Source: Streptomyces fodineus (GTDB taxonomy: Bacteria > Actinomycetota > Actinomycetes > Streptomycetales > Streptomycetaceae). From it: a stretch of DNA of 64,000 nucleotides. Numbering within the stretch: the stretch's first letter is position 1; each line of letters begins with the position of its first letter. Shown piece by piece: positions 28,889 to 37,493 of this stretch. The stretch spans positions 9,634,949 to 9,698,948 of the forward strand of contig NZ_CP017248.1 of the NCBI RefSeq assembly GCF_001735805.1, written 5' to 3'. The notes under the pieces were generated by a model. The model worked only from the letters and a program-made list of their open reading frames with translations. It was not told the DNA's origin and searched no databases. The position numbers and the translations under genes are program-made.

Positions 28889-29863
28889 ATGGCCCGTACT
28901 CGGCTGTACCGCGACGGCATCCTGGTCGAGGAGGACTTCCCGGTCCGGGACATCTCCCGGCACCTGGCGGATCCCTCCTCGACCGTGTGGCTGAACCTGC
29001 GTCGGCCGACGCGCGCCGAGTTCACGGAGGTCGGCGAGGAACTCGGTCTCCACGAGCTTGCTCTTGAGGACGCGCTGCACGAGGGACAGCGGGCGAAACT
29101 CGACAGCTACCGCACCCACCACTTCCTCAGCGTCTACGCTGTCGCCGTCGACGCGGACGACGCCGCACTGACGATGAGGGAGCTCGCGGTCATCCTCACG
29201 CCGCAGGCGCTGATCACCGTCTGCAAGGACGCCGAGTTCGCCCTCGACGAGGTGGTCGCCCGCTGGGACCGTACCCCGGCTCTCGCGGCACACGGGGTCG
29301 CCTTCCTATTGCACGGACTGCTCGACTATGTCGTCGACGGGCACTTCGCCGCGGTGCAGCAGCTCGAGGAGCGTATCGAGGAACTGGACGATCTGCTCTT
29401 CGCCGAAAGCAGTCGGCAGATCCAGACCATTCAGCGCCGTTCCTACGCCCTGCGGAAATCACTGGTTCGGCTTCGTCGCGTCGTGCTGCCCATGCGGGAG
29501 GTCGTCAACGCCCTCATGCGCCCCGACCTCAAGGTCGTCGACGGCCCCCTGCTGCCGTACTACCGCGATGTGTACGACCACGTGCTGCGTGCCAGTGAGT
29601 GGACGGAGTCACTGCGCGACCTGGTGGCCTCGGTGATGGAGACCAACCTGTCCGTGCAGGCCAACGCGATGAACCTGGTCATGAAGAAGGTGACGAGTTG
29701 GGCCGCGATCATCGCCGTGCCCACGGCCATCACCGGCTTCTACGGCCAGAACCTCCCCTACCCGGGCTTCGGCCACCAGTGGGGGTTCATTGTCTCCAGC
29801 GCCGTTATCGCCGTTGCCTCTCTCATGCTGTATTTCGCTTTCAAGCACTGGGACTGGCTCTGA
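28889..29863 (+). CDS. CorA-like magnesium/divalent cation transporter
   Basis: 324-residue inner-membrane channel of the CorA/2-TM-GxN superfamily. A large cytoplasmic N-terminal domain (LHELALEDALHEGQRAKLDS, then LITVCKDAEFALDEVVARWD) leads through a long stalk helix (LEERIEELDDLLFAES) to two C-terminal membrane helices. The signature between them is TGFYGQNLPYPGF, so the usual GMN is GQN here. The cytoplasmic C-terminus ends KHWDWL. The ATG at 28889 is chosen; an in-frame GTG lies 9 nt upstream. It is monocistronic and followed by the IS256 insertion. Confidence 0.93.
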   Translation: MARTRLYRDGILVEEDFPVRDISRHLADPSSTVWLNLRRPTRAEFTEVGEELGLHELALEDALHEGQRAKLDSYRTHHFLSVYAVAVDADDAALTMRELAVILTPQALITVCKDAEFALDEVVARWDRTPALAAHGVAFLLHGLLDYVVDGHFAAVQQLEERIEELDDLLFAESSRQIQTIQRRSYALRKSLVRLRRVVLPMREVVNALMRPDLKVVDGPLLPYYRDVYDHVLRASEWTESLRDLVASVMETNLSVQANAMNLVMKKVTSWAAIIAVPTAITGFYGQNLPYPGFGHQWGFIVSSAVIAVASLMLYFAFKHWDWL

Positions 29864-29948
29864 CCGCACACGCTCCTGCGCGCTCGTCGGCAGATGAGCC
29901 ATCACCAGGGAGCGTCTGCGTCCACAACGCCGGCCGCCACCTACCGTG

Positions 29949-31343
29949 GACCTGTCAGTGACTTTGTGTAAGTCCCTGGGGGTTACCTGGTGTTGAGCCG
30001 GTCCTCGAAGAACAGTGAGAACTGGTTCAGCGCCTTCTTCCAGTGTGCAGCGACGTGGTTGACATCGCTCGCCTTCGGGGTGATCAGCTCGCGCACCGCG
30101 AGGTAGAGCACCTTCAGCGCGGCCTGTTCCGAGGGGAAATGCCCGCGATTGCGGGTGGTCTTCCGCAGCCGGGCGTTGATCGATTCGATCAGGTTCGTCG
30201 AATAGACGACCTTCCTTATCTCCGGAGGGAATGCCAGGTAAGGCGTGAACTCGCTCCACGCGGCCTGCCAGGTCCGCACGACCGCCGGGTAGCGTTGGCC
30301 CAGCTCCGAGGCGCTGAACTCCTCCAGTGCCTGCTCGGCGGCCTGTTCGGTCGGCGACGCGTAGATCGCCTTCAACGCCGGAACGAGCTTGGGGTGGTCA
30401 CGGCTCGAGGTGAGCCGGAGCGAGGCCCGAATCAAGTGGATCACGCACGTTTGGACCGTCGCCCTGGGCCAGGTCGCAGTGACGGCCTCGGGGAGGCCCT
30501 TGAGTCCGTCGCAGGCGACGATGCACACGTCCTCCACCCCGCGGTTGCGCAGTTCGGTGAGCACCGTCATCCAGGTCGTGGCGCCTTCGCCTCCGTCGCC
30601 GACCCACAGGCCGAGGACGTCCTTGCGGCCGTCCATGTCGACGCCTACGGCGAGGTAGACCGGCCTGGAAACCACCGATCCAGAACGGATCTTGATCCAT
30701 AGGGCGTCGATGTAGATGATCGGCCAGACCGCGTCCAGCGGCCGGTTCTGCCAGGTGGCGAGCTCGTCGGCGACGGCATCGGTGACCTTGCTGATCAGGT
30801 CCGGTGAGACCTCCACGCCATAGATGCCGGCCAGGTGCGAACGGATGTCGCGCACGCTCATGCCACGGGCGTAGAGCGACAGGATCCGCTCGTTGAACCC
30901 CGCCAGCCGCCTCGCGTGCTTGGGCACCAGCTGCGGCTCGAAGGACCCCTCGCGATCCCGCGGAACCGCCACCGTCACCGCACCCGCGTCGGTCAGCACG
31001 GTCTTCGGCGAGGTGCCATTGCGGCTGTTGCCCGAGCCACGGCCCGCCGGATCGTGCTTCTCGTAACCCAGGTGCTCGGTCATCTCGGCTTCCAGGGCAC
31101 GCTCCAGCACCGCACGGGTCACCTCGGTCAGTAGCCCGCCCTCGCCCAGCAGGGCCGCCCCTGAGGCGTCGGCACGATCCATCAGCCGCTCGACGACCTC
31201 GTCCACCAGCTTCTGCTCGACCGCCTCGGCGGCCGGGGTTTCCTTGTCTGCCATGTCCGTCCGTCCCGGCTGGTCAAGGCTCCAGGGCTGGGCCTCGGCC
31301 AGCCTGTCACATCACGGACTTACACGATCTTTCAGACACGCTC
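29949..31343 (-). mobile_element. IS256-family insertion sequence, complete
   Basis: About 1.4-kb element bounded by imperfect inverted repeats of about 27 bp that share the inner block GTGTAAGTCC, and flanked by the direct repeat CCTACCGTG (29940-29948 and 31344-31352). IS256 elements usually duplicate 8 bp, so the true duplication is 8 or 9 bp. An intact duplication means insertion in place without later rearrangement. It sits 85 bp after the CorA stop codon. Confidence 0.93.
29983..31254 (-). CDS. IS256 (mutator-type) transposase
   Basis: 423-residue transposase. The signature blocks are present: an N-terminal HTH region (LYARGMSVRDIRSHLAGIYG), the first catalytic Asp in PIIYIDALWIKIRSG, the second in DVCIVACDGLKGLPEAVTAT, the H-rich mid region (TVQTCVIHLIRASLRL) and the catalytic Glu in STNLIESINARLRKTTRNRG. 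The reading frame is full length and unbroken, so it is likely functional. It starts at an ATG 89 bp inside the element end. Confidence 0.96.
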   Translation of the reverse strand: MADKETPAAEAVEQKLVDEVVERLMDRADASGAALLGEGGLLTEVTRAVLERALEAEMTEHLGYEKHDPAGRGSGNSRNGTSPKTVLTDAGAVTVAVPRDREGSFEPQLVPKHARRLAGFNERILSLYARGMSVRDIRSHLAGIYGVEVSPDLISKVTDAVADELATWQNRPLDAVWPIIYIDALWIKIRSGSVVSRPVYLAVGVDMDGRKDVLGLWVGDGGEGATTWMTVLTELRNRGVEDVCIVACDGLKGLPEAVTATWPRATVQTCVIHLIRASLRLTSSRDHPKLVPALKAIYASPTEQAAEQALEEFSASELGQRYPAVVRTWQAAWSEFTPYLAFPPEIRKVVYSTNLIESINARLRKTTRNRGHFPSEQAALKVLYLAVRELITPKASDVNHVAAHWKKALNQFSLFFEDRLNTR

Positions 31344-31352
31344 CCTACCGTG

Positions 31353-31707
31353 TGCCGCGGAAGGAGTCCTCGGAGCGCGACCCCGGTATGCGAAGCGGAT
31401 CTGAGGCCAGCTCAGGGCATCCGATAAGGCGGTCGCGATCACCTTGGATCACGGCAGGCGGGGCGAGGGGTGAGGCAGCGTGCGGACCTGTGGCCGTTGC
31501 GGCATCCTGTCCCGTGAGCGCGGCGTTCCCCAGGGCGAGCAGGTTGAGGGCGGTGGCGTAGGTGTGGAGCCGGGGGGCTTCCAGGAACCGGCAGTGCCCT
31601 TGCCTCGGTGCGGCAAGTGGTCAATGGTCTACGGCAGTCCACAATGGCCGGTATCGCACGGTCACCGTGGCGATGTTCCGGCTCGGCGACGTACGGGCCG
31701 TGGGGAC
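31353..31707. other. Region after the IS256 element, possible TnpB-type scrap
   Basis: No complete gene. On the minus strand near 31500-31580 TYATALNLLALGNAALTGQD resembles the C-terminal end of IS605/IS607-type TnpB proteins (where a D.NAA.N.L.LG block precedes a variable tail), but the zinc ribbon before it is not recognisable. Confidence 0.3.
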
Positions 31708-31971
31708 ATGCCGGGCGTGGACTGGGAGGCCGTCCGGGGTCTGCCCAAGGGCGCGGTGTCGCCGCTGCGCGAGTACGCGGCCCTCGCCCTCACCCGGGCC
31801 ACGGTGGTGAAGGGCTTCGCGCAGGCCCTGGCCGACCGGCACGGTACGACGGTGTGGGCTTGGAACTCCCCGTACTCCGAAGAGCAAGTCGTACACGGCA
31901 ACAAGCCGAGACCGGCCCGCGGCCACGCTCCAGTACTCGCCGCAGACGAGAAGGGCCTGGCCTGGCCGTAG
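31708..31971 (+). CDS. Hypothetical protein
   Basis: 87 residues from an ATG preceded by GTGGGGA. The stretch VDWEAVRGLPKGAVSPLREY then AALALTRATVVKGFAQALAD looks like a real helical protein; the last 25 residues are low-complexity. Family unknown. Its neighbours are scraps, so it may itself be a fragment. Confidence 0.35.
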   Translation: MPGVDWEAVRGLPKGAVSPLREYAALALTRATVVKGFAQALADRHGTTVWAWNSPYSEEQVVHGNKPRPARGHAPVLAADEKGLAWP

Positions 31972-32114
31972 GAAGACGGGCACGAGGGTTGTGGCGGTTC
32001 TGGCCGCACCTTCGCGGTTCGGGCGCAGGGGCCGGTCAATGTTCTGCACGATCTCGACCTGGGAGCCGCGGGTGTCGGCGATGCTGGCCGGCTCGCGGCG
32101 GCATCCCGAGGATT

Positions 32115-33002
32115 TCAGCCCAGGGCGGGGTAGCCGCCGGCAGCGAGGTCGTCGATCAGGCTCGGGTGGGTGGGCTGCCAGCCGAACCGTTCCCGGGTCA
32201 GCGCACTCGACGATGGCATGTCGAGGGCGAACACGCGGCCGATGACGCCGAAGCGCTCAGACGCCACCGACTCGACCGGTACCGCGAGAACGCCGCCGAT
32301 GGCCTCGGCCAGTGTCCTCATGGTGTCGCCCTCGTCGGCTACCGCGTGCAGGACCGTGCCCGGCGCAGCGTCCTCGAGTGCGATGCGGAACAGCGTGGCG
32401 GCATCAAGCCGGTTGACCGCTGGCCATCGCTGTGTGCCGTCACCGACGTACGCTGACACGCCGGTTTTCTGCGCGGCGGCGATGAGCACTGAGCAGAAGC
32501 CGTATTGCGACCCGCGCTGGTGCACGGAGCGCGGCAGCCGCACGACAGAGGAGCGGATGCCCTGGTCGGCCAGGGTCAGCACCATCTGGGAAGTGTGGCC
32601 GCGGCCGCCGACCGGACCGTCGGTGGTGTCGGGGTCGTCCTCGGTGGAGGTGTGGCCTGGCATCATCGGCGTGAGGCCGGCATGCACGAACGGCTTGCCG
32701 CTGCCTGCGAGTGCGCCGGCGAGGGTCTGCACGGCGCGCGCTTCCTCGTCGATGCCCGCTTCCAGGTTGTTCCAGTCGTTGCTGAAGGCCAGGTTGATGA
32801 CGCCGTCGGCCTGTGCGGCACCGGCGCGGAGGCTGTCGAGGTCGGTGAGGTCGCCGCGAAGCGGCGTCCCGCCGGCGGCGGTGACGGCCGTCGCCGCGGC
32901 ATCGGAGCGGACGAGGCCGAGGACCTCGTGACCTGCGGCGATGAGCTCGGGGACGACAACTGAGCCGATGCTGCCGCTGGCGCCGGTGACGAACACGCGC
33001 AT
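32115..33002 (-). CDS. NAD(P)-dependent extended SDR (NAD-epimerase-like) oxidoreductase
   Basis: 295-residue Rossmann-fold protein of the extended/atypical SDR group. It starts MRVFVTGASGSIGSVVVPEL with the GxxGxxG cofactor motif, followed by VLGLVRSDAAATAVTAAGGT and the loop RGDLTDLDSLRAGAAQADGV. The usual YxxxK pair is not seen; its place is taken by RGHTSQMVLTLADQG, so it may act as an epimerase-like or NmrA-like sensor rather than a classical dehydrogenase. The C-terminal substrate region ends with ERFGWQPTHPSLIDDL. The ATG at 33002 has CTGGAG upstream. Confidence 0.9.
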   Translation of the reverse strand: MRVFVTGASGSIGSVVVPELIAAGHEVLGLVRSDAAATAVTAAGGTPLRGDLTDLDSLRAGAAQADGVINLAFSNDWNNLEAGIDEEARAVQTLAGALAGSGKPFVHAGLTPMMPGHTSTEDDPDTTDGPVGGRGHTSQMVLTLADQGIRSSVVRLPRSVHQRGSQYGFCSVLIAAAQKTGVSAYVGDGTQRWPAVNRLDAATLFRIALEDAAPGTVLHAVADEGDTMRTLAEAIGGVLAVPVESVASERFGVIGRVFALDMPSSSALTRERFGWQPTHPSLIDDLAAGGYPALG

Positions 33003-33055
33003 GGGGGCTCCAGATGAGGGCTGCGACGCTGCGTTGCAGGATGGGCATGTGAGGG

Positions 33056-33493
33056 TCAGGCGTGGCGGTTGTGGGTGTCTGGATCCACGGGTTGCTTGGA
33101 CTTGGGAAGCCCGCCGACTACGAGACGGTAGGAGTCGGTCACGAGCTCCTTCACCAGCTTGTCGTCGATGGTGTCTCCGCCCTCCATTGTGATCCAGTGT
33201 CTTTTGTTCATGTGGTGGCCGGGCGTGATGTCTGCGTACTTCTGACGCAGGGCTGTGGCGTCGTCCGGGTCGGCTTTGAGGATCACGACGGGGCGTCCCG
33301 GCATGTCGGTCATGAGCATGAAGACCTTGCCGCCCACCTTGTGGAGCTCCCAGTCGGGGTCGAAACGATGCTCCTGGTCGGTGCCGGGCAGTTCCTCGGT
33401 GTGATCGCGCGCGATCTTCTGCAGTTCCTGTCCGTCCAAGCTGTGTCGTTTCGGGTCCTTGGCGCCGGTCGGTGGCCGGCAGTGGACGGCCAC
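33056..33493 (-). CDS. MmcQ/YjbR-family DNA-binding protein
   Basis: Small YjbR-fold protein of up to 145 residues. The family core is clear: DWELHKVGGKVFMLMTDMPG, RPVVILKADPDDATALRQKY, then PGHHMNKRHWITMEGGD and LVKELVTDSYRLVVGGLPKS. The frame begins at a GTG at 33493, but the conserved part starts at DGQELQKIARD, so a TTG at 33439 may be the true start. Upstream (higher coordinates) is the truncated MDR gene. The molecular role of the family is poorly known. Confidence 0.85.
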   Translation of the reverse strand: MAVHCRPPTGAKDPKRHSLDGQELQKIARDHTEELPGTDQEHRFDPDWELHKVGGKVFMLMTDMPGRPVVILKADPDDATALRQKYADITPGHHMNKRHWITMEGGDTIDDKLVKELVTDSYRLVVGGLPKSKQPVDPDTHNRHA

Positions 33494-33536
33494 CGACCGA
33501 CGGGCAGGTCATGGTCCTGATCTCCGCCACGGCCAT

Positions 33537-33998
33537 CTACGGCAGGACGCGGATGATCGTCTTGCCGCGGCGTCGCGTGTCGGGTTGAGGGCGCCGATGG
33601 CGTCGTCGAGGCTGGCGACGTCTCCGATGTTGGTCCGCAGCCGTCCGTCGCGCACCCGCTGCACGATCTCACCCAGCTGGGCGCGGTCGACTTCGACGAC
33701 GAAGCCGATGGCCAGGCCGTCAGCGGGCCGTGCTTCGACCGGGCCGACGACGGACACCAGGGTTCCTCCGGCCTTGATCAGGGCGGCGGACTGCCTTTGA
33801 ACGTCGCCGCCGATGACATCGAAGACCAGGTCGACGCCGCTGACGTCCTTGAGCGTGTCGTTCTCGAGGTCGACGAACTCGTGCGCGCCGAAGTCGAGTG
33901 CCTTCTCGCGGTCGGCGGCGCGTCCGGTGCCGATGACGTAGGCGCCGGCTTCACGTGCGAGTTGGGTCACCATCGTCCCGACCGCCCCGGCCGCGCGC
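33537..33998 (-). pseudogene. Zinc/quinone-type oxidoreductase (MDR family), 5'-truncated
   Basis: C-terminal half of an MDR-family NADPH oxidoreductase, closely related to the intact gene at 39350-40267: TMVTQLAREAGAYVIGTGRA, then GVDLVFDVIGGDVQRQSAAL and GTLVSVVGPVEARPADGLAI. The N-terminal catalytic domain is absent: the coding sequence begins abruptly at about 33998, where a TetR fragment on the other strand starts. Near the 3' end one base is missing after LNPTRDAA; restoring it gives the expected ending RRGKTIIRVLP and a stop at 33537. Confidence 0.85.
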
Positions 33999-34204
33999 AT
34001 GCAGCAACTCGGCCGCATCAGCGCTGAGGCAGATTCCAGGCAGCTGGCCAATCTGCTCCTTGCTGCCTTCCAGGGCGGCATGCTCCTCGCCCAGGTCGCG
34101 CGGGACATCGCTCCACTGAAAGACGCGTTGCATGCAGCCATCGACCACCTGCAGGCCTTCACGACGTCTCCCGACGCCGGCGTTCTCAAAGCTCGGGGAG
34201 GGTG
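33999..34204 (+). pseudogene. TetR-family regulator, C-terminal fragment
   Basis: Encodes the last 60 or so residues of a TetR ligand-binding domain: QLGRISAEADSRQLANLLLA, AAFQGGMLLAQVARDIAPLK, then ALHAAIDHLQAFTTS. The DNA-binding domain is missing. It abuts the truncated MDR gene on the opposite strand. Part of it (34046-34094) is repeated after the NhaA gene. Confidence 0.8.
34046..34094 (+). repeat. 49-bp direct repeat, left copy (inside the TetR fragment)
   Basis: A 49-bp stretch of the TetR fragment recurs at 36271-36319 with two mismatches. The copies are in the same orientation and flank the NhaA-DsbA gene. This suggests that the gene was placed here by a duplication or recombination event. 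Confidence 0.85.
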
Positions 34205-34386
34205 ACGTACGGCGCATGCGGGGCCGCGTGCTCCAGCGCCTGCACCCAGCCGACGAGGCCCCCGTGAACCTGGCCGTCGCCGCTGCCATGACCCGCGAGC
34301 CCGCCAGCCTGCGAAACGACCCACTGCCGACGCACCGGCTTTCCGTCCGCACGCCGGTCAGCCAGGCCTCGACGAGAATCTGACCT

Positions 34387-36267
34387 ATGTCCCGTGAACC
34401 TGAGGCTTACACAGGTCAGACGCTGTGCGGCAGCGCTTCGCGTTCCCCGTTGCGTGCCTTCTTGCGCACCGAGACCGGCGGCGCCGTCGTCCTGGTCGCC
34501 GCCGCGCTCGCCGCACTTCTTTGGGCCAACGCGGCACCTTCGGCTTACGCATCGTTCTGGGACACCCGCCTGTCTGTCCGCTTCGGGGCGTACGGGATCT
34601 CGCTCGGCCTGCGTGAGTGGGTCAACAGCGGCCTGATGACGCTCTTCTTCTTCGTCGTCGGTCTGGAGGCACGCCGCGAGTTCGACATGGGCGAACTGCG
34701 CGAGCGCAAGCGGCTCACGCTGCCGCTCGTCGCGGGGCTCAGCGGCATGATCGTGCCCATCGCCCTCTACCTCGCCGTCAACGCCGGCCACGGCAGCGAG
34801 CACGGCTGGGGTGCGGCGATGTCCACCGACACCGCGTTCGCCCTGGGCGTGCTGGCCGTCGCGGGCCGCGGCATGCCGCCCGGACTGCGGATCTTCATTC
34901 TCCTGCTGAGCGTGGTCGACGACTTCCTCTCCCTCGGCGTCATCGCCTTCGCCTACAGCGACCGCATCGCCGTGCCCGCACTCGTCGTCGCCATCGCCGC
35001 CCTCGCACTCGTCCTGCTCAGCCTGCGGCTCGGCGTACGCCACGGCAGCGTGTACTTGCTGCTGGGCGTCGTCGCCTGGGTCGCCCTGCTCGAGTCGGGT
35101 GTGGACCCGGTCGTGATCGGTCTCGCGCTGGGGCTGCTCACCTACGCCTACCCCGCCTCGCGCGCCGATCTGGAACACGCCAGCGGCCTGTTCCGGCTGT
35201 TCCGCGAGCAGCCCACTCCGGAACTGGAGCGGTCCGTCCGCGTCGGCATCGCCTCGGCGATTTCCCCCAACGACCGCCTGCAACGCATCTACCACCCGTG
35301 GACCAGCTACGTGGTGGTCCCGCTGTTCGCTCTCGCCAATGCCGGCATCGAGATCAGCGGCGGTCAACTGGCACGAGCCTTCACCTCGCCCGTCACCCTC
35401 GGGATCCTCATCGCTTACATCGTGGGCAAGCCGCTGGGCATCGTCGGGGCCTGTGCGCTCACCACGCTCGCCTCCCGCGGGCGGGTGCGCCTCCCGGTCG
35501 GCTGGGGCGCGGCAACCGCCGGCGGTGCGCTGTGCGGGGTCGGGTTCACCGTTTCCCTGCTCATCGCGACCCTCGCCCTCCACGGAGCACGCCTCGACGA
35601 GGCCAAGCTCGGCATCCTCGCCACACTCGTCTGCTCCTACCTGACAGCCCGGCTCGTCACCGCAGCGATCGGCCTTCTGCCGCCTGCGCTGCGCCTTAGG
35701 GCCCTGCTCGGGAAGGCGGAGACGATCGTCGACCTGGCCGTGCCCGTCGACCCCGACCACGATCACATCCGAGGGCCACACCACGCCGCCGTCACCGTCG
35801 TGGAGTACGGCGACTACGAATGCCCCTACTGCGGGCAGGCCGAGCCCGTCGTCCGTGAACTCCTCGCCGACTTCGGAGACCTGCGCTACGTATGGCGCCA
35901 CCTGCCCCTGACCGACGTGCACATCCGCGCCCAACTCGCCGCCGAAGCCGCCGAAGCAGCCGCCCGCCAGGGCCGCTTCTGGGAGATGCACGACCTGCTG
36001 CTCAGCCATCAACAAGCCCTCCGCATCGAAGACCTGCACGCCCACGCGGCCGCTATCGGCCTGGACACCGAGCGCTTCGAACGAGACCTGCGCACTCACA
36101 CGGGCGCAGCCCGCATCGCCGAAGACGTCGAGTCAGCCGACCTCAGCAGCGTGGCCGGCACCCCCACCTTCTTCATCAACGGCCGCAGACACCACGGCGC
36201 CTACGACCTCACCAGCCTCACCGCCGCCGTCCGCGCAGCCCGCGAACGAGCCTCCGTCGCCACGTGA
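34387..36267 (+). CDS. nhaA: NhaA-type Na+/H+ antiporter fused to a DsbA-like thioredoxin domain
   Basis: 626-residue two-domain membrane protein. Residues about 20-430 are NhaA, an electrogenic Na+/H+ exchanger for pH and sodium control: STDTAFALGVLAVAGR with D148, and the ion-binding pair D178-D179 in LLLSVVDDF, matching the essential aspartates of the E. coli protein. Residues 455-626 are a DsbA/thioredoxin-like domain with active site CPYC (C479 and C482) and the cis-proline loop GTPTFFINGRRHHGAYDLTS. NhaA-thioredoxin fusions are known in actinobacteria; the thioredoxin part is predicted to follow the last membrane helix. Flanked by the 49-bp repeats. Confidence 0.96.
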   Translation: MSREPEAYTGQTLCGSASRSPLRAFLRTETGGAVVLVAAALAALLWANAAPSAYASFWDTRLSVRFGAYGISLGLREWVNSGLMTLFFFVVGLEARREFDMGELRERKRLTLPLVAGLSGMIVPIALYLAVNAGHGSEHGWGAAMSTDTAFALGVLAVAGRGMPPGLRIFILLLSVVDDFLSLGVIAFAYSDRIAVPALVVAIAALALVLLSLRLGVRHGSVYLLLGVVAWVALLESGVDPVVIGLALGLLTYAYPASRADLEHASGLFRLFREQPTPELERSVRVGIASAISPNDRLQRIYHPWTSYVVVPLFALANAGIEISGGQLARAFTSPVTLGILIAYIVGKPLGIVGACALTTLASRGRVRLPVGWGAATAGGALCGVGFTVSLLIATLALHGARLDEAKLGILATLVCSYLTARLVTAAIGLLPPALRLRALLGKAETIVDLAVPVDPDHDHIRGPHHAAVTVVEYGDYECPYCGQAEPVVRELLADFGDLRYVWRHLPLTDVHIRAQLAAEAAEAAARQGRFWEMHDLLLSHQQALRIEDLHAHAAAIGLDTERFERDLRTHTGAARIAEDVESADLSSVAGTPTFFINGRRHHGAYDLTSLTAAVRAARERASVAT

Positions 36268-36270
36268 CAG

Positions 36271-36319
36271 GGCCAATCCGCTCCTTGCCGCCTTCCAGGG
36301 CGGCATGCTCCTCGCCCAG
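36271..36319 (+). repeat. 49-bp direct repeat, right copy
   Basis: Same sequence as 34046-34094 with two mismatches, beginning 4 bp after the NhaA stop. It joins directly to the remnant of an SRAP gene on the other strand. Confidence 0.85.
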
Positions 36320-36487
36320 CGGCCGGGTCCTTGCCGGCTGCCACTCGTAGAAGCCGTCCGCCGGAAGCAGGCAGCGGCGGAAGGCCGGTCTCTCGTGCAC
36401 GGTCTCGACTCGGGCGTTGACCGTCCGGGCGCCGATCTTCGGTTCCTCCGCCCAGGACGGCACCAGGTCCCAGCGCAGCGGCCGCAA
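36320..36487 (-). pseudogene. SRAP (YedK/HMCES-like) peptidase, internal fragment
   Basis: The minus strand encodes LRWDLVPSWAEEPKIGARTV, NARVETVHERPAFRRCLLPA and DGFYEWQ, the central block of SOS-response-associated peptidases that crosslink to abasic sites. The N-terminal catalytic Cys and the C-terminal third are both missing. The 3' side ends exactly at the 49-bp repeat. Confidence 0.8.
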
Positions 36488-36899
36488 TTCCCTCAGCGGT
36501 GCTGCGTCATCGCCGTCGGCGTGCGGGGCCGCGTTCCAGGACGGCCCAGACGTCGTCGGTCGGGGCGACGTCCCAGCTCGGTGCGAGCGCCTCTGGTTCG
36601 GGAAGATCGGCAGCTGGCGCCTGAGCGGTCGCGTCGTGCGAGTAGAAGGTCACTGATATCCAACTGAGATCCGTGGGTCTGGAACGAACCTCCAGGGTGC
36701 GGTGGCTGCGGGCCTCACCGATGTGGGCGCGGGGAGCGTTCAGGCTCCGGCAGTGTCGACGATGATGTTGGTGCGACCGTCAAGGTGGCCGATTCCACCG
36801 TGCACGCCACGGTCGGCGGCTTCCGGGCTGCTGATCGCGACGGAGGCGAGAATGCTCACGGTTGGTTACGATGTCGATACGATAGGTGGTGAGCGACAC
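36488..36899. other. Leader of the sulfite-oxidase operon; gene scraps
   Basis: No complete gene. A minus-strand scrap near 36750-36850 ends HLDGRTNIIVDTAGA before a stop. At 36870-36883 GATGTCGATACGAT is one base short of the palindrome found at 40467-40486, and it lies just before the first gene of the operon. Confidence 0.4.
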
Positions 36900-37493
36900 A
36901 TGGTCACGCGCGGATTCACGGGACGTCCTCGACGCACGGAAGGCGCGGTCCCGCCGGGGCAGTTCGTCACCAGCGACTTCCCGGTCCTCACGGCGGGCCC
37001 GACCCAGCACGTACCGACCCGCGCGTGGGAGCTGGTGGTCACCGACGGGACCACGGAGAGGACCTACGCGTGGGCATCGCTGCGCGATCTGGGCGTGGTG
37101 GACCTGACCACCGACATTCACTGCGTCACGCACTGGTCCAAGCTGGGGACGACTTGGCAGGGCGTTCCGGTGGCGGCCGTGCTGGAGGACGCCGGGGTGG
37201 CCGACGAGCCCTACGCGCTGGTGTCCTCGTACGGCGGCTACACCACGAACGTCCCGGTGGAGGACCTGGTGGACCGCGACGCGATGGTCGCGGTGGGCTA
37301 CGAGGGCGGTCCGATCCCGGCCGAGCACGGCGGGCCGGTCCGGCTGCTGGTGCCGCACCTGTATCTGTGGAAGTCTGCCAAGTGGTTGCGCGGGATCCGG
37401 GTGATGCCCGAGGACGAGCTAGGGTTCTGGGAGAACGCCGGCTACCACCACCGCGGTGACCCGTTCCTCGAACAGCGCTACTACGGTGACTGA
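36900..37493 (+). CDS. Sulfite-oxidase-like molybdopterin oxidoreductase
   Basis: 197-residue protein made only of the molybdopterin-binding domain of the sulfite oxidase/YedY superfamily. The cofactor-ligating Cys is C75 in TTDIHCVTHWSKLGTTWQGV; other family blocks are YALVSSYGGYTTNVPVEDL, YEGGPIPAEHGGPVRLLVPH and LYLWKSAKWLRGIRV. There is no signal peptide, so it acts in the cytoplasm. GGTGGTGAG lies just upstream of the ATG; longer forms from 36852 are possible. It is first in a four-gene unit; the next gene overlaps its stop and encodes a flavin reductase that could supply or accept electrons. Confidence 0.92.
   Translation: MVTRGFTGRPRRTEGAVPPGQFVTSDFPVLTAGPTQHVPTRAWELVVTDGTTERTYAWASLRDLGVVDLTTDIHCVTHWSKLGTTWQGVPVAAVLEDAGVADEPYALVSSYGGYTTNVPVEDLVDRDAMVAVGYEGGPIPAEHGGPVRLLVPHLYLWKSAKWLRGIRVMPEDELGFWENAGYHHRGDPFLEQRYYGD

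Noticed and set aside
34186..36099. Minus-strand open frame of 637 codons opposite the NhaA gene
   Set aside because: Gln/Asp/Gly/Arg-rich mirror frame of a strongly supported gene; no ribosome site and no family.
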